Program-made: the position numbers and the translations under genes
Source: Nonomuraea sp. SYSU D8015
GTDB lineage: Bacteria > Actinomycetota > Actinomycetes > Streptosporangiales > Streptosporangiaceae
Direction of reading: 5' to 3'
Assembly (NCBI RefSeq): GCF_008065375.1
Contig: NZ_VJYI01000001.1
Coordinates: 124,001 to 188,000 of the forward strand
Length of the DNA stretch: 64,000 nt
The notes under the pieces: model-generated
Databases searched by the model: none
What the model was told of the DNA's origin: nothing
What the model saw: the letters and a program-made list of their open reading frames with translations, nothing else
Shown here: piece after piece, positions 9,391 to 17,287 of the stretch
Layout: each line of letters opens with the position of its first letter
Position numbering within the stretch: the first letter of the stretch is position 1

Positions 9391-9800
9391 ACCGGCGACC
9401 CGTCCAGAGGGGCCTGCCGGCAGTTGCTCCAGCGGACGCCGTCCTCGTCCAGCATCAGCAGGCCCTTGTCCCCGGACACCGCCCAGGCCACGTTCAGGGT
9501 CAGAGTCCCGCCTCCGGCGGTCGTGCCGCCGGTACGGGTGCCGTCGCCCGTCGTCGTGCCGGCCCATCGGACGACGATCTTGCCGCGCCGCACCGTCGGC
9601 CGATCGCCGCAGCCCGGCCGCGACACGGGCTCCCGCACCCTGAACCGCGTCCCCGACACGGCGATCGCGTCCGTGCCGGTGGCCGAGGTGATCTCGCAGC
9701 GTCCGGTTCACGACAGCCGGAACGACCCGGTCCTCTCCGAGCCCAGCCACACCGACGCCGGCGGTTCGGGCAGGTCCGCCTTCCTGGCCACGCTCGTCAT
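9391..9800 (-). pseudogene. Remnant or stop-interrupted gene at the end of the operon
   Basis: An ATG at 9800 overlaps the stop of the upstream sigma-like gene (ATGA), the coupling seen throughout this operon. The frame reads 30 codons (MTSVARKADLPEPPASVW...) to a TGA at 9708-9710. The very same frame then continues open with strong G/C at third positions for more than 100 codons (CEITSATGTDAIAVSG..., ...LLMLDEDGVRWSNC) until it meets the terminator without a clear stop of its own. This looks like one gene carrying a nonsense change and perhaps a frameshift near its end. A restart at the GTG at 9659 is possible. The product is unrecognised; a short extracytoplasmic beta-rich domain is a guess. 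Confidence 0.5.
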
Positions 9801-11149
9801 CCCGGACCGGGCGGGGTCGTGACCTCGGCCACCCACCGCGAGGGCTCCTCCAGCAGCACGCTGGTCTGCGCGGCGGCCTTGGTGATCGTGGCCGGGTGCT
9901 GCCGGGCGTTGAGCATCGCCCACACCAGACCGGCCACCAGCAGGCCCACGCCCAGGATGAGCCCGAGCCTGGCCACGGTCCTGATCGGCGCGCCGGCCTC
10001 GGGGTCGTCGTCGCCGCCGGAGGCGCGGTCGCGCCAGTACTCCTGCCACTGCGCGTCCTGCAGGCCGGCGAGCTCGTCGCTGAGGCTGATGCCGCCGTAC
10101 CGGATGATCGCGCCGGGGGGTTTGGCGGACCCGTTGCTCTCGCCCTTGATGGCGGCGCTGTAGACGAGCTTGTCGCCGTGCGGGCCGCCGCGGAAGGCCC
10201 GCGTGCGGCTCGGCGGCGTGAACGGATGCCGCCCGCGCACGGCCGGGGCGGCCAGGGGATGCTCCTGGTCGGCGGCGGCCGCGCCCGCCGCCGACCAGGG
10301 CTTTCCCGGCGTCGCCGTCGTGGGGCCGGCGACGGGGAGGGATGGCGTGGCGTCGGCGTCCGGGGAGACCTCCGCTGGACCGGGTTCCGCGGAGCCGGTC
10401 TCCACCAGCGTGCGGGACTGCACGGGAAAACCGTCCGCCCGCCAGAGAGGCCCCTCGCCGGGCAACGGTTGCGCCGACGCCAGCCGGTTGGGAAGCGTGC
10501 CGGGCAACGTGGTGATCGGCAGGCGGCGCAGCAGCGCCGCGGCCGACATGGCCCTGGGCGCGGCCCGGCAGGTCGCGCAGGACTGGATGTGCCGGCCGAT
10601 CCTGGCCCTGGCCCGCCGGCCGGGGGCCGCGACCCATTCGGCCATCCGCGCGGTCAGGTCCGAGCAGCCGCCCGCCCCGGCGCGCGCGGACATGATCGCG
10701 GCGAACCACGCCTCAAGGCTGGTGGCGGCCTGGGCCACGATGGCCTGCACCGCGGGCGCGTCCAGCTCGAAGATCGCGGCGAGCTCGGCGTCCGACAGGC
10801 CGTGCCGCACCGACAGGTCGAGCAGCTCCCGCTGTGGCCGGTCGAGGGAGAGCAGGGCCTCGGGCAGCAGCTCCGACATGCGGCCGGGGCGCGACCAGGA
10901 GCCGATGCTGGCGGGCTTGGCCACGACCGCGCGATGGGCGCGGGCCAGCGCGTACAGCCACGGCCGGCGCAGGGCCAGGTCCGTCACGCGGCCGGCGTAC
11001 AGGTGCGCCGTCAGCAGCGCCCCGGCGACCGCCTGCTCGGCCTCGCCCGGGGCGAGCTCGGTGCGGCAGTAGTCGTAGAGTCGGGCTCCGTGTTTGTCGC
11101 ACAGGTCGCGAATGGCCTGCCGCGCGTCGTCGGACAGGTTGCGCCACAT
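9797..11149 (-). CDS. Membrane-anchored sigma-factor-like protein with built-in zinc-finger anti-sigma segment
   Basis: 450 residues. Residues 1-155 resemble the region 2/region 4 layout of ECF sigma factors (LYDYCRTEL..., then SLDRPQRELLDLSVRHGLSDAELAAIF as a helix-turn-helix). Residues 187-194 give HxxxCxxC, the zinc-binding motif of zf-HC2 anti-sigma proteins. A long Pro/Ala-rich linker follows, then one membrane helix at about 395-413 and a 33-residue outer tail. Known ECF groups carry similar fused anti-sigma/membrane extensions, and I infer a membrane-tethered regulator. GGAGGAGG precedes the ATG at 11149. It lies 22 bp after the FAD monooxygenase in the same operon. Confidence 0.6.
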   Translation of the reverse strand: MWRNLSDDARQAIRDLCDKHGARLYDYCRTELAPGEAEQAVAGALLTAHLYAGRVTDLALRRPWLYALARAHRAVVAKPASIGSWSRPGRMSELLPEALLSLDRPQRELLDLSVRHGLSDAELAAIFELDAPAVQAIVAQAATSLEAWFAAIMSARAGAGGCSDLTARMAEWVAAPGRRARARIGRHIQSCATCRAAPRAMSAAALLRRLPITTLPGTLPNRLASAQPLPGEGPLWRADGFPVQSRTLVETGSAEPGPAEVSPDADATPSLPVAGPTTATPGKPWSAAGAAAADQEHPLAAPAVRGRHPFTPPSRTRAFRGGPHGDKLVYSAAIKGESNGSAKPPGAIIRYGGISLSDELAGLQDAQWQEYWRDRASGGDDDPEAGAPIRTVARLGLILGVGLLVAGLVWAMLNARQHPATITKAAAQTSVLLEEPSRWVAEVTTPPGPG

Positions 11150-11171
11150 CCGGCGTCACCTCCTCCAGAGC

Positions 11172-12338
11172 TCACGTCTTTCCCGGCACGGTGTCCAGCA
11201 GAGAGGCCTGGGCGAGGTACGCCCGGGTCGCGTCGGGGTCGCCGGCGATCGCCCGCAGCCCCGCCATGGCGGCGGCCAGCCGCGCGCTGTCGTGCTCGCG
11301 CACGCCGGCCAGCCGGGCCTCCCCGCGCGGGACCACCCGCTGCATCAGCACCGAGCGCCGCCGCCAGGCCCATGCCTCCAGCGCCGCCGGCGGGGCGAAC
11401 CCGCCGATCACCGCTGCGATCACCTGGCCGACCTCGGCCGCGTCGTGGATGCCCGCGTTCATGTTGAGCCCGCCGACCGTGGACGTGAGGTGCGCGGCGT
11501 CGCCGACGAACATGACGCGCCCGCATCGGTACGAGGTCAGCACGCCTCGCGACAGGGCGAACCGGTCGGCGCCCGTCACGTGGATCGGCTCGGTGGCGCC
11601 CGGCAGCGCCCTACGGATCATCAGCGACAGGTTCCCCGGGGACAGCGGCTCGTGCGAGTCGACCGGGATCTTGAAGATGATCCGCCAGTGGTCGGGCAGC
11701 GCCAGCAGCGTGCACGACTGCTGCACGTCCCGCACGTACGTCAGCGGCGCCATGCTCGGCAGCAGCCGATCCAGCGGCGAGTTCGTGAACACCCGCAGCG
11801 CCTGCATCGGGTATGCGGACCTGGGGAACGGCAGCCCCAGCGAGCCACGGACCGTGCTGTGCGCGCCGTCGGCGGCGATCATGTACCGGGCCCGCGTCCA
11901 GGTGTGGCCGACGCGGACCCGGATCCCTGTGCCGCCTTCGGCCACACCGTCCACGCGGGTGCCGAACCGCACGTCGACGTCGGGGTAATCGCCGAGCGCG
12001 GCGAGCAGCAGCGGGGTGAGCGCGGCCTGGTCGGCGTGGATCCTGAACGGATGCCTGGTCAGGCCGTCCAGCCGGTTCATGCCCATCTCGGCCAGCACGA
12101 TCCCGGATCGGTCCCGCCACTGGACCCGGTCGACCACGCGGCCCTTGGCGACGAGCTGGGCGGCCACGCCGAGCTCGTCGAGCAGGTCGAGCGTGGCCGG
12201 ATGGAAGGTGCAGGCACGCGGCTGCCCGGGCAGCTCGCTCTCGCGTTCCAGCACGGTGACCGGGATCCCCGCCTTGGCCAGCGACAGCGCCGCGGTCAGG
12301 CCCGCGGGACCCGCTCCCACCACGATGACGCCGTTCAT
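11172..12338 (-). CDS. FAD-dependent aromatic-ring-type monooxygenase (PheA/TfdB-like)
   Basis: 388 residues. The N-terminal Rossmann motif VGAGPAG lies at about 6-12, followed by an acidic residue at the end of the second strand (LERES). The DG motif (AADGAHS) lies mid-protein and the FAD-ribose motif VGDAAHL about two thirds along. This is the signature set of flavoprotein hydroxylases (PF01494-like) that use NAD(P)H and O2. The length is at the short end because there is no C-terminal thioredoxin-like domain. The ATG at 12338 overlaps the racemase-like gene stop by 4 bases, so the two are translationally coupled and may act on the same substrate. Confidence 0.85.
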   Translation of the reverse strand: MNGVIVVGAGPAGLTAALSLAKAGIPVTVLERESELPGQPRACTFHPATLDLLDELGVAAQLVAKGRVVDRVQWRDRSGIVLAEMGMNRLDGLTRHPFRIHADQAALTPLLLAALGDYPDVDVRFGTRVDGVAEGGTGIRVRVGHTWTRARYMIAADGAHSTVRGSLGLPFPRSAYPMQALRVFTNSPLDRLLPSMAPLTYVRDVQQSCTLLALPDHWRIIFKIPVDSHEPLSPGNLSLMIRRALPGATEPIHVTGADRFALSRGVLTSYRCGRVMFVGDAAHLTSTVGGLNMNAGIHDAAEVGQVIAAVIGGFAPPAALEAWAWRRRSVLMQRVVPRGEARLAGVREHDSARLAAAMAGLRAIAGDPDATRAYLAQASLLDTVPGKT

Positions 12339-13099
12339 GCCCTGCCTCCCGTGTGCGCCACCCTTGGAGCCGCCATAGGGCGGCGGTGGGGCACGCGGCT
12401 GAGCGTCACGTGCTGCCCGACGGCCCGCGACAGGGCCCACCAGGCCGTGCAGAGGTTGGAGGTGAGCAGCAGGCGGTCGTTGCCGGTGCTGAGCGGCGCC
12501 AGCACGGGCAGCGTGGGGATGCCGGTGCCGGTGAACAGCAGCACCGCGTCCCCCGGTGGCTCGGCCAGCTCCACCTGGTCGATCAGCTCGGCCGGGGTGA
12601 CCCCGTACGAGGAGTAGCCGTCCTTGGCCCGCACCTGCACCACCTGGGTGACGGTCAGGCCGGTGGTCTTCCAGAACCGCTCGGCCAGCTCCGTCAGCCA
12701 CGGCTGGTACGGCGACACGAGCACGATGTCGCTCACCCCGACGTGCTCCATCGCCTCGCGCGTGGCCAGCGTGGCCGAGGCGAACGGCACGCCGGCCGCG
12801 TCGCTCAGCCGGGCGCACTGGTCGCGGTCCTCGTCGGGGCCGAGCAGGTAGCGGGGTTCGCTGCAGGCCATGACCATCGCGTTCAGCGGCAGGCCGTCGA
12901 ACGCGTACAGCATGACCGGCAGGTCGTCGTTGTAGCTCTCCAGCCGTTCGGCCAGCGGCAGGCCGGGCCGTGCGGGGAGGCGGGCGACGTGCATGTCGGC
13001 ACGCGACCCGAACAGGCGGGTCAGCTCTGGCTCCGCCGACGGGTTCGCGGGCGCCACGATCACGCCCACCCTGCCGCGGCTCACCGAACCGGTGCGCAT
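12335..13099 (-). CDS. Asp/Glu racemase-superfamily enzyme (maleate isomerase/arylmalonate decarboxylase-like)
   Basis: 254 residues in two similar halves. Each half carries a cysteine in the expected place: Cys79 in AMVMACSEPRY and Cys217 in TSNLCTAWWALSR. Two opposing cysteines are the catalytic pair in maleate cis-trans isomerases and Asp/Glu racemases. The SN...W context of the second one favours the maleate isomerase branch. An excellent ribosome site (GGAGGAG) precedes the ATG at 13099. Coupling to an FAD monooxygenase suggests a catabolic or tailoring step on a dicarboxylate or aromatic substrate, but the substrate cannot be read from sequence. Confidence 0.75.
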   Translation of the reverse strand: MRTGSVSRGRVGVIVAPANPSAEPELTRLFGSRADMHVARLPARPGLPLAERLESYNDDLPVMLYAFDGLPLNAMVMACSEPRYLLGPDEDRDQCARLSDAAGVPFASATLATREAMEHVGVSDIVLVSPYQPWLTELAERFWKTTGLTVTQVVQVRAKDGYSSYGVTPAELIDQVELAEPPGDAVLLFTGTGIPTLPVLAPLSTGNDRLLLTSNLCTAWWALSRAVGQHVTLSRVPHRRPMAAPRVAHTGGRA

Positions 13100-13139
13100 T
13101 GGGGGTCTCCTCCAGCGAGGGGGAAGAAGGGCGGGGGGC

Positions 13140-13340
13140 TCAAGAGGCGCGGTGGCGCAGCGCCTGGTCGATCTCGTTGATGGCCTGCACGGACACCTGG
13201 CGGATGCGGCGCAGCCGGTGCACGGTACGCGCTGGTCTGTCGTCGTCCCGGTCCTCGCCCCGGGGCGGCGGCGCGGCCGGCCGGATGCCGCGCATGTGAA
13301 CTTCGTGGGGTTGCGACCTGCGCATCTCGTCGGCGAGCAT
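13140..13340 (-). CDS. Small hypothetical protein (66 aa), operon member
   Basis: An ATG at 13340 lies 6 bases after a clean AGGAG site. The frame has G/C-rich third positions that strengthen towards the 3' end. The product is basic and polar: an Arg/Asp-rich middle (PRGEDRDDDRP) and a predicted C-terminal helix (VSVQAINEIDQALRHR). No family is recognised. It sits 12 bp after the membrane protein gene and about 40 bp before the racemase-like gene, all on one strand. It could be a small regulatory subunit; that is inference from position only. Confidence 0.55.
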   Translation of the reverse strand: MLADEMRRSQPHEVHMRGIRPAAPPPRGEDRDDDRPARTVHRLRRIRQVSVQAINEIDQALRHRAS

Positions 13341-13352
13341 GTTCGCTCCTGT

Positions 13353-13985
13353 CTATCGCGGGTTGACGACTCGGGAGTCGCTTGTGGCGGAGCGGGCCTC
13401 GGCCGCGCTCCATACGTGGTCGGAGGGCTCGCGCGGCTCGGCGAGGAGCCGGCGGGTGATCGCCGGCTCCTCTCCTGCCGCCGAGCGTTGAGATCGATGG
13501 TCGGTCTCACGGCCCGACGCCCCGGCGACCCGCACCAGCGCCGTGGCGGCGAGCAGAACGGCGGCCCTCAGGACGGCCGCCGACACGGAGGCGTGCCCGG
13601 GCGCCGGCCCATGTGGGAATGGCCGGTCGATCAGCACCGTGGCGCCCGTCACGCCGATCGCCCCACCCAGCACCACCCCCGTGCCGGCGGCTTTCAACGT
13701 GGAGGGGGGCCGCGCCGCGCGGGCGGCCCCGTCCTGGTAAGGCGACCCCGTGGGCGGCACGGCGAAAGCGGCCGCGCCGACGCCCTTAGAGGGCAGGCGC
13801 GACGCGCCCGCCGCCCACGTGGGGCCGCGAGTAAGCCAGCCCCAGGCGCTACCCCTTGAGACGGCCAGCACGCCAGCCGCTACCGCGCTGGCCGACAGCA
13901 CCGCGCCGACTAGGTCGGGCACGTGCCGCACGGTGCCGAGGGGGTGGGGGAGCGCCGGGGCCAGCGTCAAGGGGGTCGCTGTCAT
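13353..13985 (-). CDS. Hypothetical membrane protein
   Basis: 210 residues with three likely membrane segments: roughly residues 22-42 (VPDLVGAVLSASAVAAGVLA), a Gly/Val-rich stretch near 108-128, and an Ala/Leu/Val stretch near 145-165. The C-terminal tail is charged and likely cytoplasmic. The ATG at 13985 overlaps the preceding gene's stop (ATGA). Codon choice is slightly less biased than in neighbouring genes (several CTA, ACT and TCT codons). No family recognised. Confidence 0.55.
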   Translation of the reverse strand: MTATPLTLAPALPHPLGTVRHVPDLVGAVLSASAVAAGVLAVSRGSAWGWLTRGPTWAAGASRLPSKGVGAAAFAVPPTGSPYQDGAARAARPPSTLKAAGTGVVLGGAIGVTGATVLIDRPFPHGPAPGHASVSAAVLRAAVLLAATALVRVAGASGRETDHRSQRSAAGEEPAITRRLLAEPREPSDHVWSAAEARSATSDSRVVNPR

Positions 13986-14704
13986 CGCGCCGTCCCTGCG
14001 CTCATGGCCAGGTTGGGCACGCTGACACCGACCATCCGCTCCGTCAGCCCCGCCCGCGGTCCGGAGGCGCACGATCGGGCCGGCACCGCACCGCCGGCCA
14101 CCGTGCGCGCGACCTTCGAGGCGAGCGCGAGGTGCTCGCCGCAGCGACGGTTCACCTTGGACTCCAGCCCGGCCACCTGGGCGAGGCGGAGTCTCATCGG
14201 CTCCAGCGACGACCTGCGTTCGAGGCCGTCGAGGTCGGCCAGCCGGGCGGGCCAGCGCAACGCGTCACTGCAGCGGGTCTCCACCTCGGCCGGAAGTTCC
14301 TCTGCCGGGAACCCCGCGTGGCGCAGCCGGGTGGCGGTCATGACGGCCGTGAACGCCGTCTCGTCGAAATCGGACAGCCGCCCCGCGAGGGCCGCGCTCA
14401 GCATCCTGACGCGGTGGCTCAGGCAGACGGAGCTCCACCCCAGCAACAGCAGCCGATCGGGGCCCGTCTCCGTGTGCCAGCCGGCCAGCCGCAGCTCGCG
14501 GGCCATCCGGTGATAGAAGCGCCAACGGTGACGGGGGCTGTCCAGCCACACCTGGACCCCGCCGAGGGGCAGGCCGGCCACGTGGACGTCCGGCCCGATC
14601 ACAGGCCCGGCCACACGCGCACAGATGCGCTGGACCACCTGCTCTTGCCCGGGAGAGACCGGATCGTCGATGAACCAGGAACTGCCCGAGGAATTCATGG
14701 TCAC
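13982..14704 (-). CDS. Hypothetical protein, first gene of the racemase/monooxygenase operon
   Basis: 240 residues, soluble by composition, with no motif I recognise. The middle is helical and Leu/Arg/Ala-rich, with scattered Trp and Cys. The start is a GTG at 14704, 8 bases after GAGGAGGT. An ATG six bases downstream would sit too far from that site. The gene heads the operon and is divergent from the double-HTH regulator across a 224-bp region with several inverted repeats. Confidence 0.6.
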   Translation of the reverse strand: MTMNSSGSSWFIDDPVSPGQEQVVQRICARVAGPVIGPDVHVAGLPLGGVQVWLDSPRHRWRFYHRMARELRLAGWHTETGPDRLLLLGWSSVCLSHRVRMLSAALAGRLSDFDETAFTAVMTATRLRHAGFPAEELPAEVETRCSDALRWPARLADLDGLERRSSLEPMRLRLAQVAGLESKVNRRCGEHLALASKVARTVAGGAVPARSCASGPRAGLTERMVGVSVPNLAMSAGTAR

Positions 14705-14747
14705 GTCCGGCCACCTCCTCGTCGGGGAAACTCTCCAGAACCTCGTG

Positions 14748-14830
14748 ACTGTTAAGCCACAGTTACCACGTGCTCTGATAGTCCGCTCTTACCCAGGACT
14801 ATGTCAACTCACAGTTTCCGCATATGTTGA
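14748..14830. promoter_or_regulatory. Divergent promoter/operator region with three inverted repeats
   Basis: The gap between the minus-strand operon and the XRE regulator holds, in order: ACTGT-N6-ACAGT (14748-14763), ATAGTCC-N11-GGACTAT (14778-14802, perfect 7-bp arms), and TCAAC-N17-GTTGA (14804-14830). This stretch is also locally A/T-richer. Such spacing fits binding by dimeric helix-turn-helix proteins. I infer that the adjacent XRE protein acts here on one or both promoters. Confidence 0.5.
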
Positions 14831-14928
14831 TACCAGCCCGCGGGGCAGAGCTGGCCCGCATGGCAGGGGACAGTGGGGCCCGCGTCCCTTACGCTGGAAA
14901 AGTTCACGGGCGGTAGGAGGTGTGCGCC

Positions 14929-16185
14929 GTGGCGAACTTCGCCGAGCGGCTCGATCTCGCGCTGACCAAGCGCGGCTTCACCGGCGCGCAGGTCGCCTCC
15001 GCCCTGACGGAGGCCGGCATCCCCATCACGCGTGCCTACGTCAGCCAGCTGCGCACCGGCAAGCAGACCAACCCGACCCTCCAGGTGCTCCGGGCGCTGG
15101 CCTCCTGCCTTCAGGTGAGCGTGGGCTGGCTGGTGGGCGACGACCACCTGGAGTCGGGCGCCGTCGAGGATCTGCAGCTGCGGGCGGCCACGATCGGCCT
15201 GTCCGCCTCGGGGCTGTCCGAGAGCTCCCTGGCCGTGCTGCGCGGCGTGGTCGAGCTCGCCCGCAAGGCCGAGGGCCTGCCCGAGGAGCACGAGCCCGCC
15301 TCCGACATCCCCGACGCCGCCGCGCCGCTGAGCGGGCCGCAGCGCCGGGCGCTCGGCCGCCGGCTGCACGGCCTGCGCCTGGCCGCGCAGCTGTCCGTGG
15401 AGCAGGTCGTGACCGCGATCGGCAAGGGCGCCGCCGCGATCCCCGCCATCGAGGAGGGTCGCATCGCCCCCGCGCCGATCACCGTCGAGCGCCTGCTCAC
15501 CGTCTACGGCATCGCCTCGCCGCCCATCCGCGAATACGTGCTGTCCCTCGCTCGGGGAGAGCGCGAGGCCGCCTGGTACGACGCGCACTCCATCCCCGTC
15601 TGGCTGGCCGCCACCTACGCCCTGGAGCAGCGCGCCACGCTGATCCGCACCTTCCACAGCCAGTTCGTCCCGCCGCTGCTGCAGACCGAGGAATACGCCA
15701 GGGCCGCGATCACCGCGGCCGGCCCCGCCACCCTCGGGCAGCCGACGGTCGACGAGGCGCTGGCCCTCGTCATGGCCAGGCAGGAGGCCCTGAGCCGCGA
15801 GAGTGGCGTCGTGGTGTGGGCCGTGATCGACGAGAGCGTGCTCATGCGCTCGATCGTCGGGCCGCACGTCCAGCTGCGCCAGCTGGAGATGCTGATGGAC
15901 CAGGCGAAGCGGCCCAACGTCTCGCTGCACGTGGTGCCGATCGACGACCCCGCGTACGTGCCGCGCACCGGCCCCTTCACGCTCTGGCGCTTCGCCGAGG
16001 CGTTCGAGCCCGACATCGCCTGCGCGCACGGCATCGAGTCCGACGAGCTGATCACCGACACCGCCGCGGTCGAGGCGTACCACCAGGCGTTCACCAAGCT
16101 CTCGGTGACGACCACCACGCGCGAGGAGACCGTCGAGATGCTGAATTCGCACCTCGAAAGGCTCTCGCGTTCACTGGGAAAGTGA
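14929..16185 (+). CDS. XRE-family regulator with two N-terminal HTH units and a DUF5753 domain
   Basis: 418 residues. Residues 2-75 form one XRE-type helix-turn-helix (NFAERLDLALTKRGFTGAQV..., ending SVGWLVGDD). Residues about 140-190 form a second, weaker XRE-like unit (LGRRLHGLRLAAQLSVEQV). The rest is a DUF5753 domain (FHSQFVPPLLQTEEYARA, then the PNVSLHVVP block). In the usual actinobacterial family there is a single HTH before DUF5753, often with a DUF397 partner gene. No DUF397 gene is seen here. The GTG at 14929 is chosen over an in-frame GTG at 14920, which lies inside the AGGAGG site (14915-14920). Confidence 0.85.
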   Translation: MANFAERLDLALTKRGFTGAQVASALTEAGIPITRAYVSQLRTGKQTNPTLQVLRALASCLQVSVGWLVGDDHLESGAVEDLQLRAATIGLSASGLSESSLAVLRGVVELARKAEGLPEEHEPASDIPDAAAPLSGPQRRALGRRLHGLRLAAQLSVEQVVTAIGKGAAAIPAIEEGRIAPAPITVERLLTVYGIASPPIREYVLSLARGEREAAWYDAHSIPVWLAATYALEQRATLIRTFHSQFVPPLLQTEEYARAAITAAGPATLGQPTVDEALALVMARQEALSRESGVVVWAVIDESVLMRSIVGPHVQLRQLEMLMDQAKRPNVSLHVVPIDDPAYVPRTGPFTLWRFAEAFEPDIACAHGIESDELITDTAAVEAYHQAFTKLSVTTTTREETVEMLNSHLERLSRSLGK

Positions 16186-16195
16186 TCTCTTTCCC
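16176..16195 (+). terminator. Short hairpin overlapping the XRE gene stop codon
   Basis: GGGAAAG (16176-16182) and CTTTCCC (16189-16195) form a perfect 7-bp stem around a 6-base loop that contains the TGA stop. It is small, so it may be a weak terminator or mRNA 3'-end stabiliser between the regulator and the methyltransferase. The following 180 bases are locally A/T-rich and hold no gene; they probably carry the methyltransferase promoter. Confidence 0.4.
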
Positions 16196-16369
16196 GCTTG
16201 ACTGATCGTTTATGCGCGAGTTCGGGTTACGCAGATATACCCAAAACTAATGGCTTTTCGTGTTGTGTTCTCGCTGGCAGCGAGGATCATATGGTCTGGG
16301 TCATCGAGTGGGGTCCGCAAGGATCAGCTTTTCCCGAGATAGTGGGCGAGGGGAAAGGGGCAACACTCA

Positions 16370-17203
16370 ATGCGTCAGCGTGCCATCCGAAACCTGGCGA
16401 AGCTGGAGATGACCCAAGCAAGTGTCACCCGGATTCTCGACGCCGCGGCGGGTGGAAAGAACAACTTCGTAGCGGACAGGGACGCGGTGCGCCGCTACGA
16501 CCAGGCTGCTCCCGTCACGACGACGGCCGCGCGGGCCGTGCTCCAATATCTATGCCGCGTGGTCCGTTGGCTGGCGTCCGAGGGAGTGGATCAGTTCCTG
16601 ATCGTCGGCAGCGGCGTTCCCAGCGGCCTGCCCGCGGGCAGGCAGTTGCACGACGTGGCACGTGACGCCCTGGGCGCAGCGGCGCCCCGGGTGGTCTACG
16701 TGGAGAACGACCCCATGGTGCTGGCCGGGGCGCGGGCGACCATCGAGCCCGTCACCGACCTCGTGCGCGTTGTAGAGGGCGATGTGCGCGAGATCGACGA
16801 CATCCTCGATGACAGGGTCGTCCAGACGTTCCTGGAGTGGGACCGGCCCGTGGCCGTTCTGTTGTTGTCGACTCACAGCGTGAACGACGACGAGTACTTC
16901 CATTACGTGATCAAGCGCATCAGGCAGGCGGTGCCGGAAGGGAGTTATCTGTCCTTATTGCAGACCACGTTCGACGCCATTCCTCCGGAGTTGCTGACGG
17001 CCATTCATGAGCTGCTGGCGATGACGCTGCCCGGACACGCCATTCGCGGCCGGGAGGAGGTCGAGGCGCTGCTCGAGGGTCTGGTGCTCGTCGATCCGGG
17101 ATTGGTGTGGGTCCCGGAGTGGCGGCCGGACGGCCACGACGGCGCCTGTCTCGAAGAACCGAGTTCCTCCGGAAATTACGGCGCCGTGGCCTGCATTCCC
17201 TGA
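16370..17203 (+). CDS. SAM-dependent methyltransferase, DUF574/PF04672 type
   Basis: 277 residues. The actinobacterial DUF574 signature is visible: NFVADRDAVRR near the N-terminus, QFLIVGSGVPS as the SAM-binding loop, VVYVENDPMVLAGAR as the acidic second strand, then VEGDVRE and a late RGREEVEALL. Members often sit next to XRE-DUF5753 regulators in actinomycetes, as here, but their substrate is unknown. In most relatives the SAM loop reads DxGxGxP; here it is VGSGVPS, so one acidic residue is replaced. The start is the ATG at 16370 after a GGGG stretch. Confidence 0.8.
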   Translation: MRQRAIRNLAKLEMTQASVTRILDAAAGGKNNFVADRDAVRRYDQAAPVTTTAARAVLQYLCRVVRWLASEGVDQFLIVGSGVPSGLPAGRQLHDVARDALGAAAPRVVYVENDPMVLAGARATIEPVTDLVRVVEGDVREIDDILDDRVVQTFLEWDRPVAVLLLSTHSVNDDEYFHYVIKRIRQAVPEGSYLSLLQTTFDAIPPELLTAIHELLAMTLPGHAIRGREEVEALLEGLVLVDPGLVWVPEWRPDGHDGACLEEPSSSGNYGAVACIP

Positions 17204-17232
17204 ATACAGGCCAGGTCGCGACCGAGGGTTTT

Positions 17233-17250
17233 CGGCCGGTGAGCCGGCCG
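17233..17250. terminator. Possible small hairpin between convergent genes
   Basis: CGGCCGG (17233-17239) and CCGGCCG (17244-17250) pair perfectly around a 4-base loop, between the methyltransferase stop and the convergent membrane gene stop. A TTTT run lies on its left flank. It could stop transcription from the minus side, but the GC background makes short GC palindromes common. Confidence 0.35.
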
Positions 17251-17287
17251 TGCCCTCGGCCGGCCCTGCGCCGCTCCTTTCGAGCGA

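Noticed and set aside
7431..9659. Very long minus-strand frame opposite the S15 peptidase
   Set aside because: It mirrors the codon pattern of the real plus-strand gene, which has a signal peptide, catalytic motif and ribosome site. Only its first part (above 9390) may reflect real coding, treated separately.
9708..9710. TGA as a selenocysteine codon
   Set aside because: No hairpin resembling a bacterial SECIS directly downstream and no known selenoprotein family; a nonsense mutation or error is simpler.
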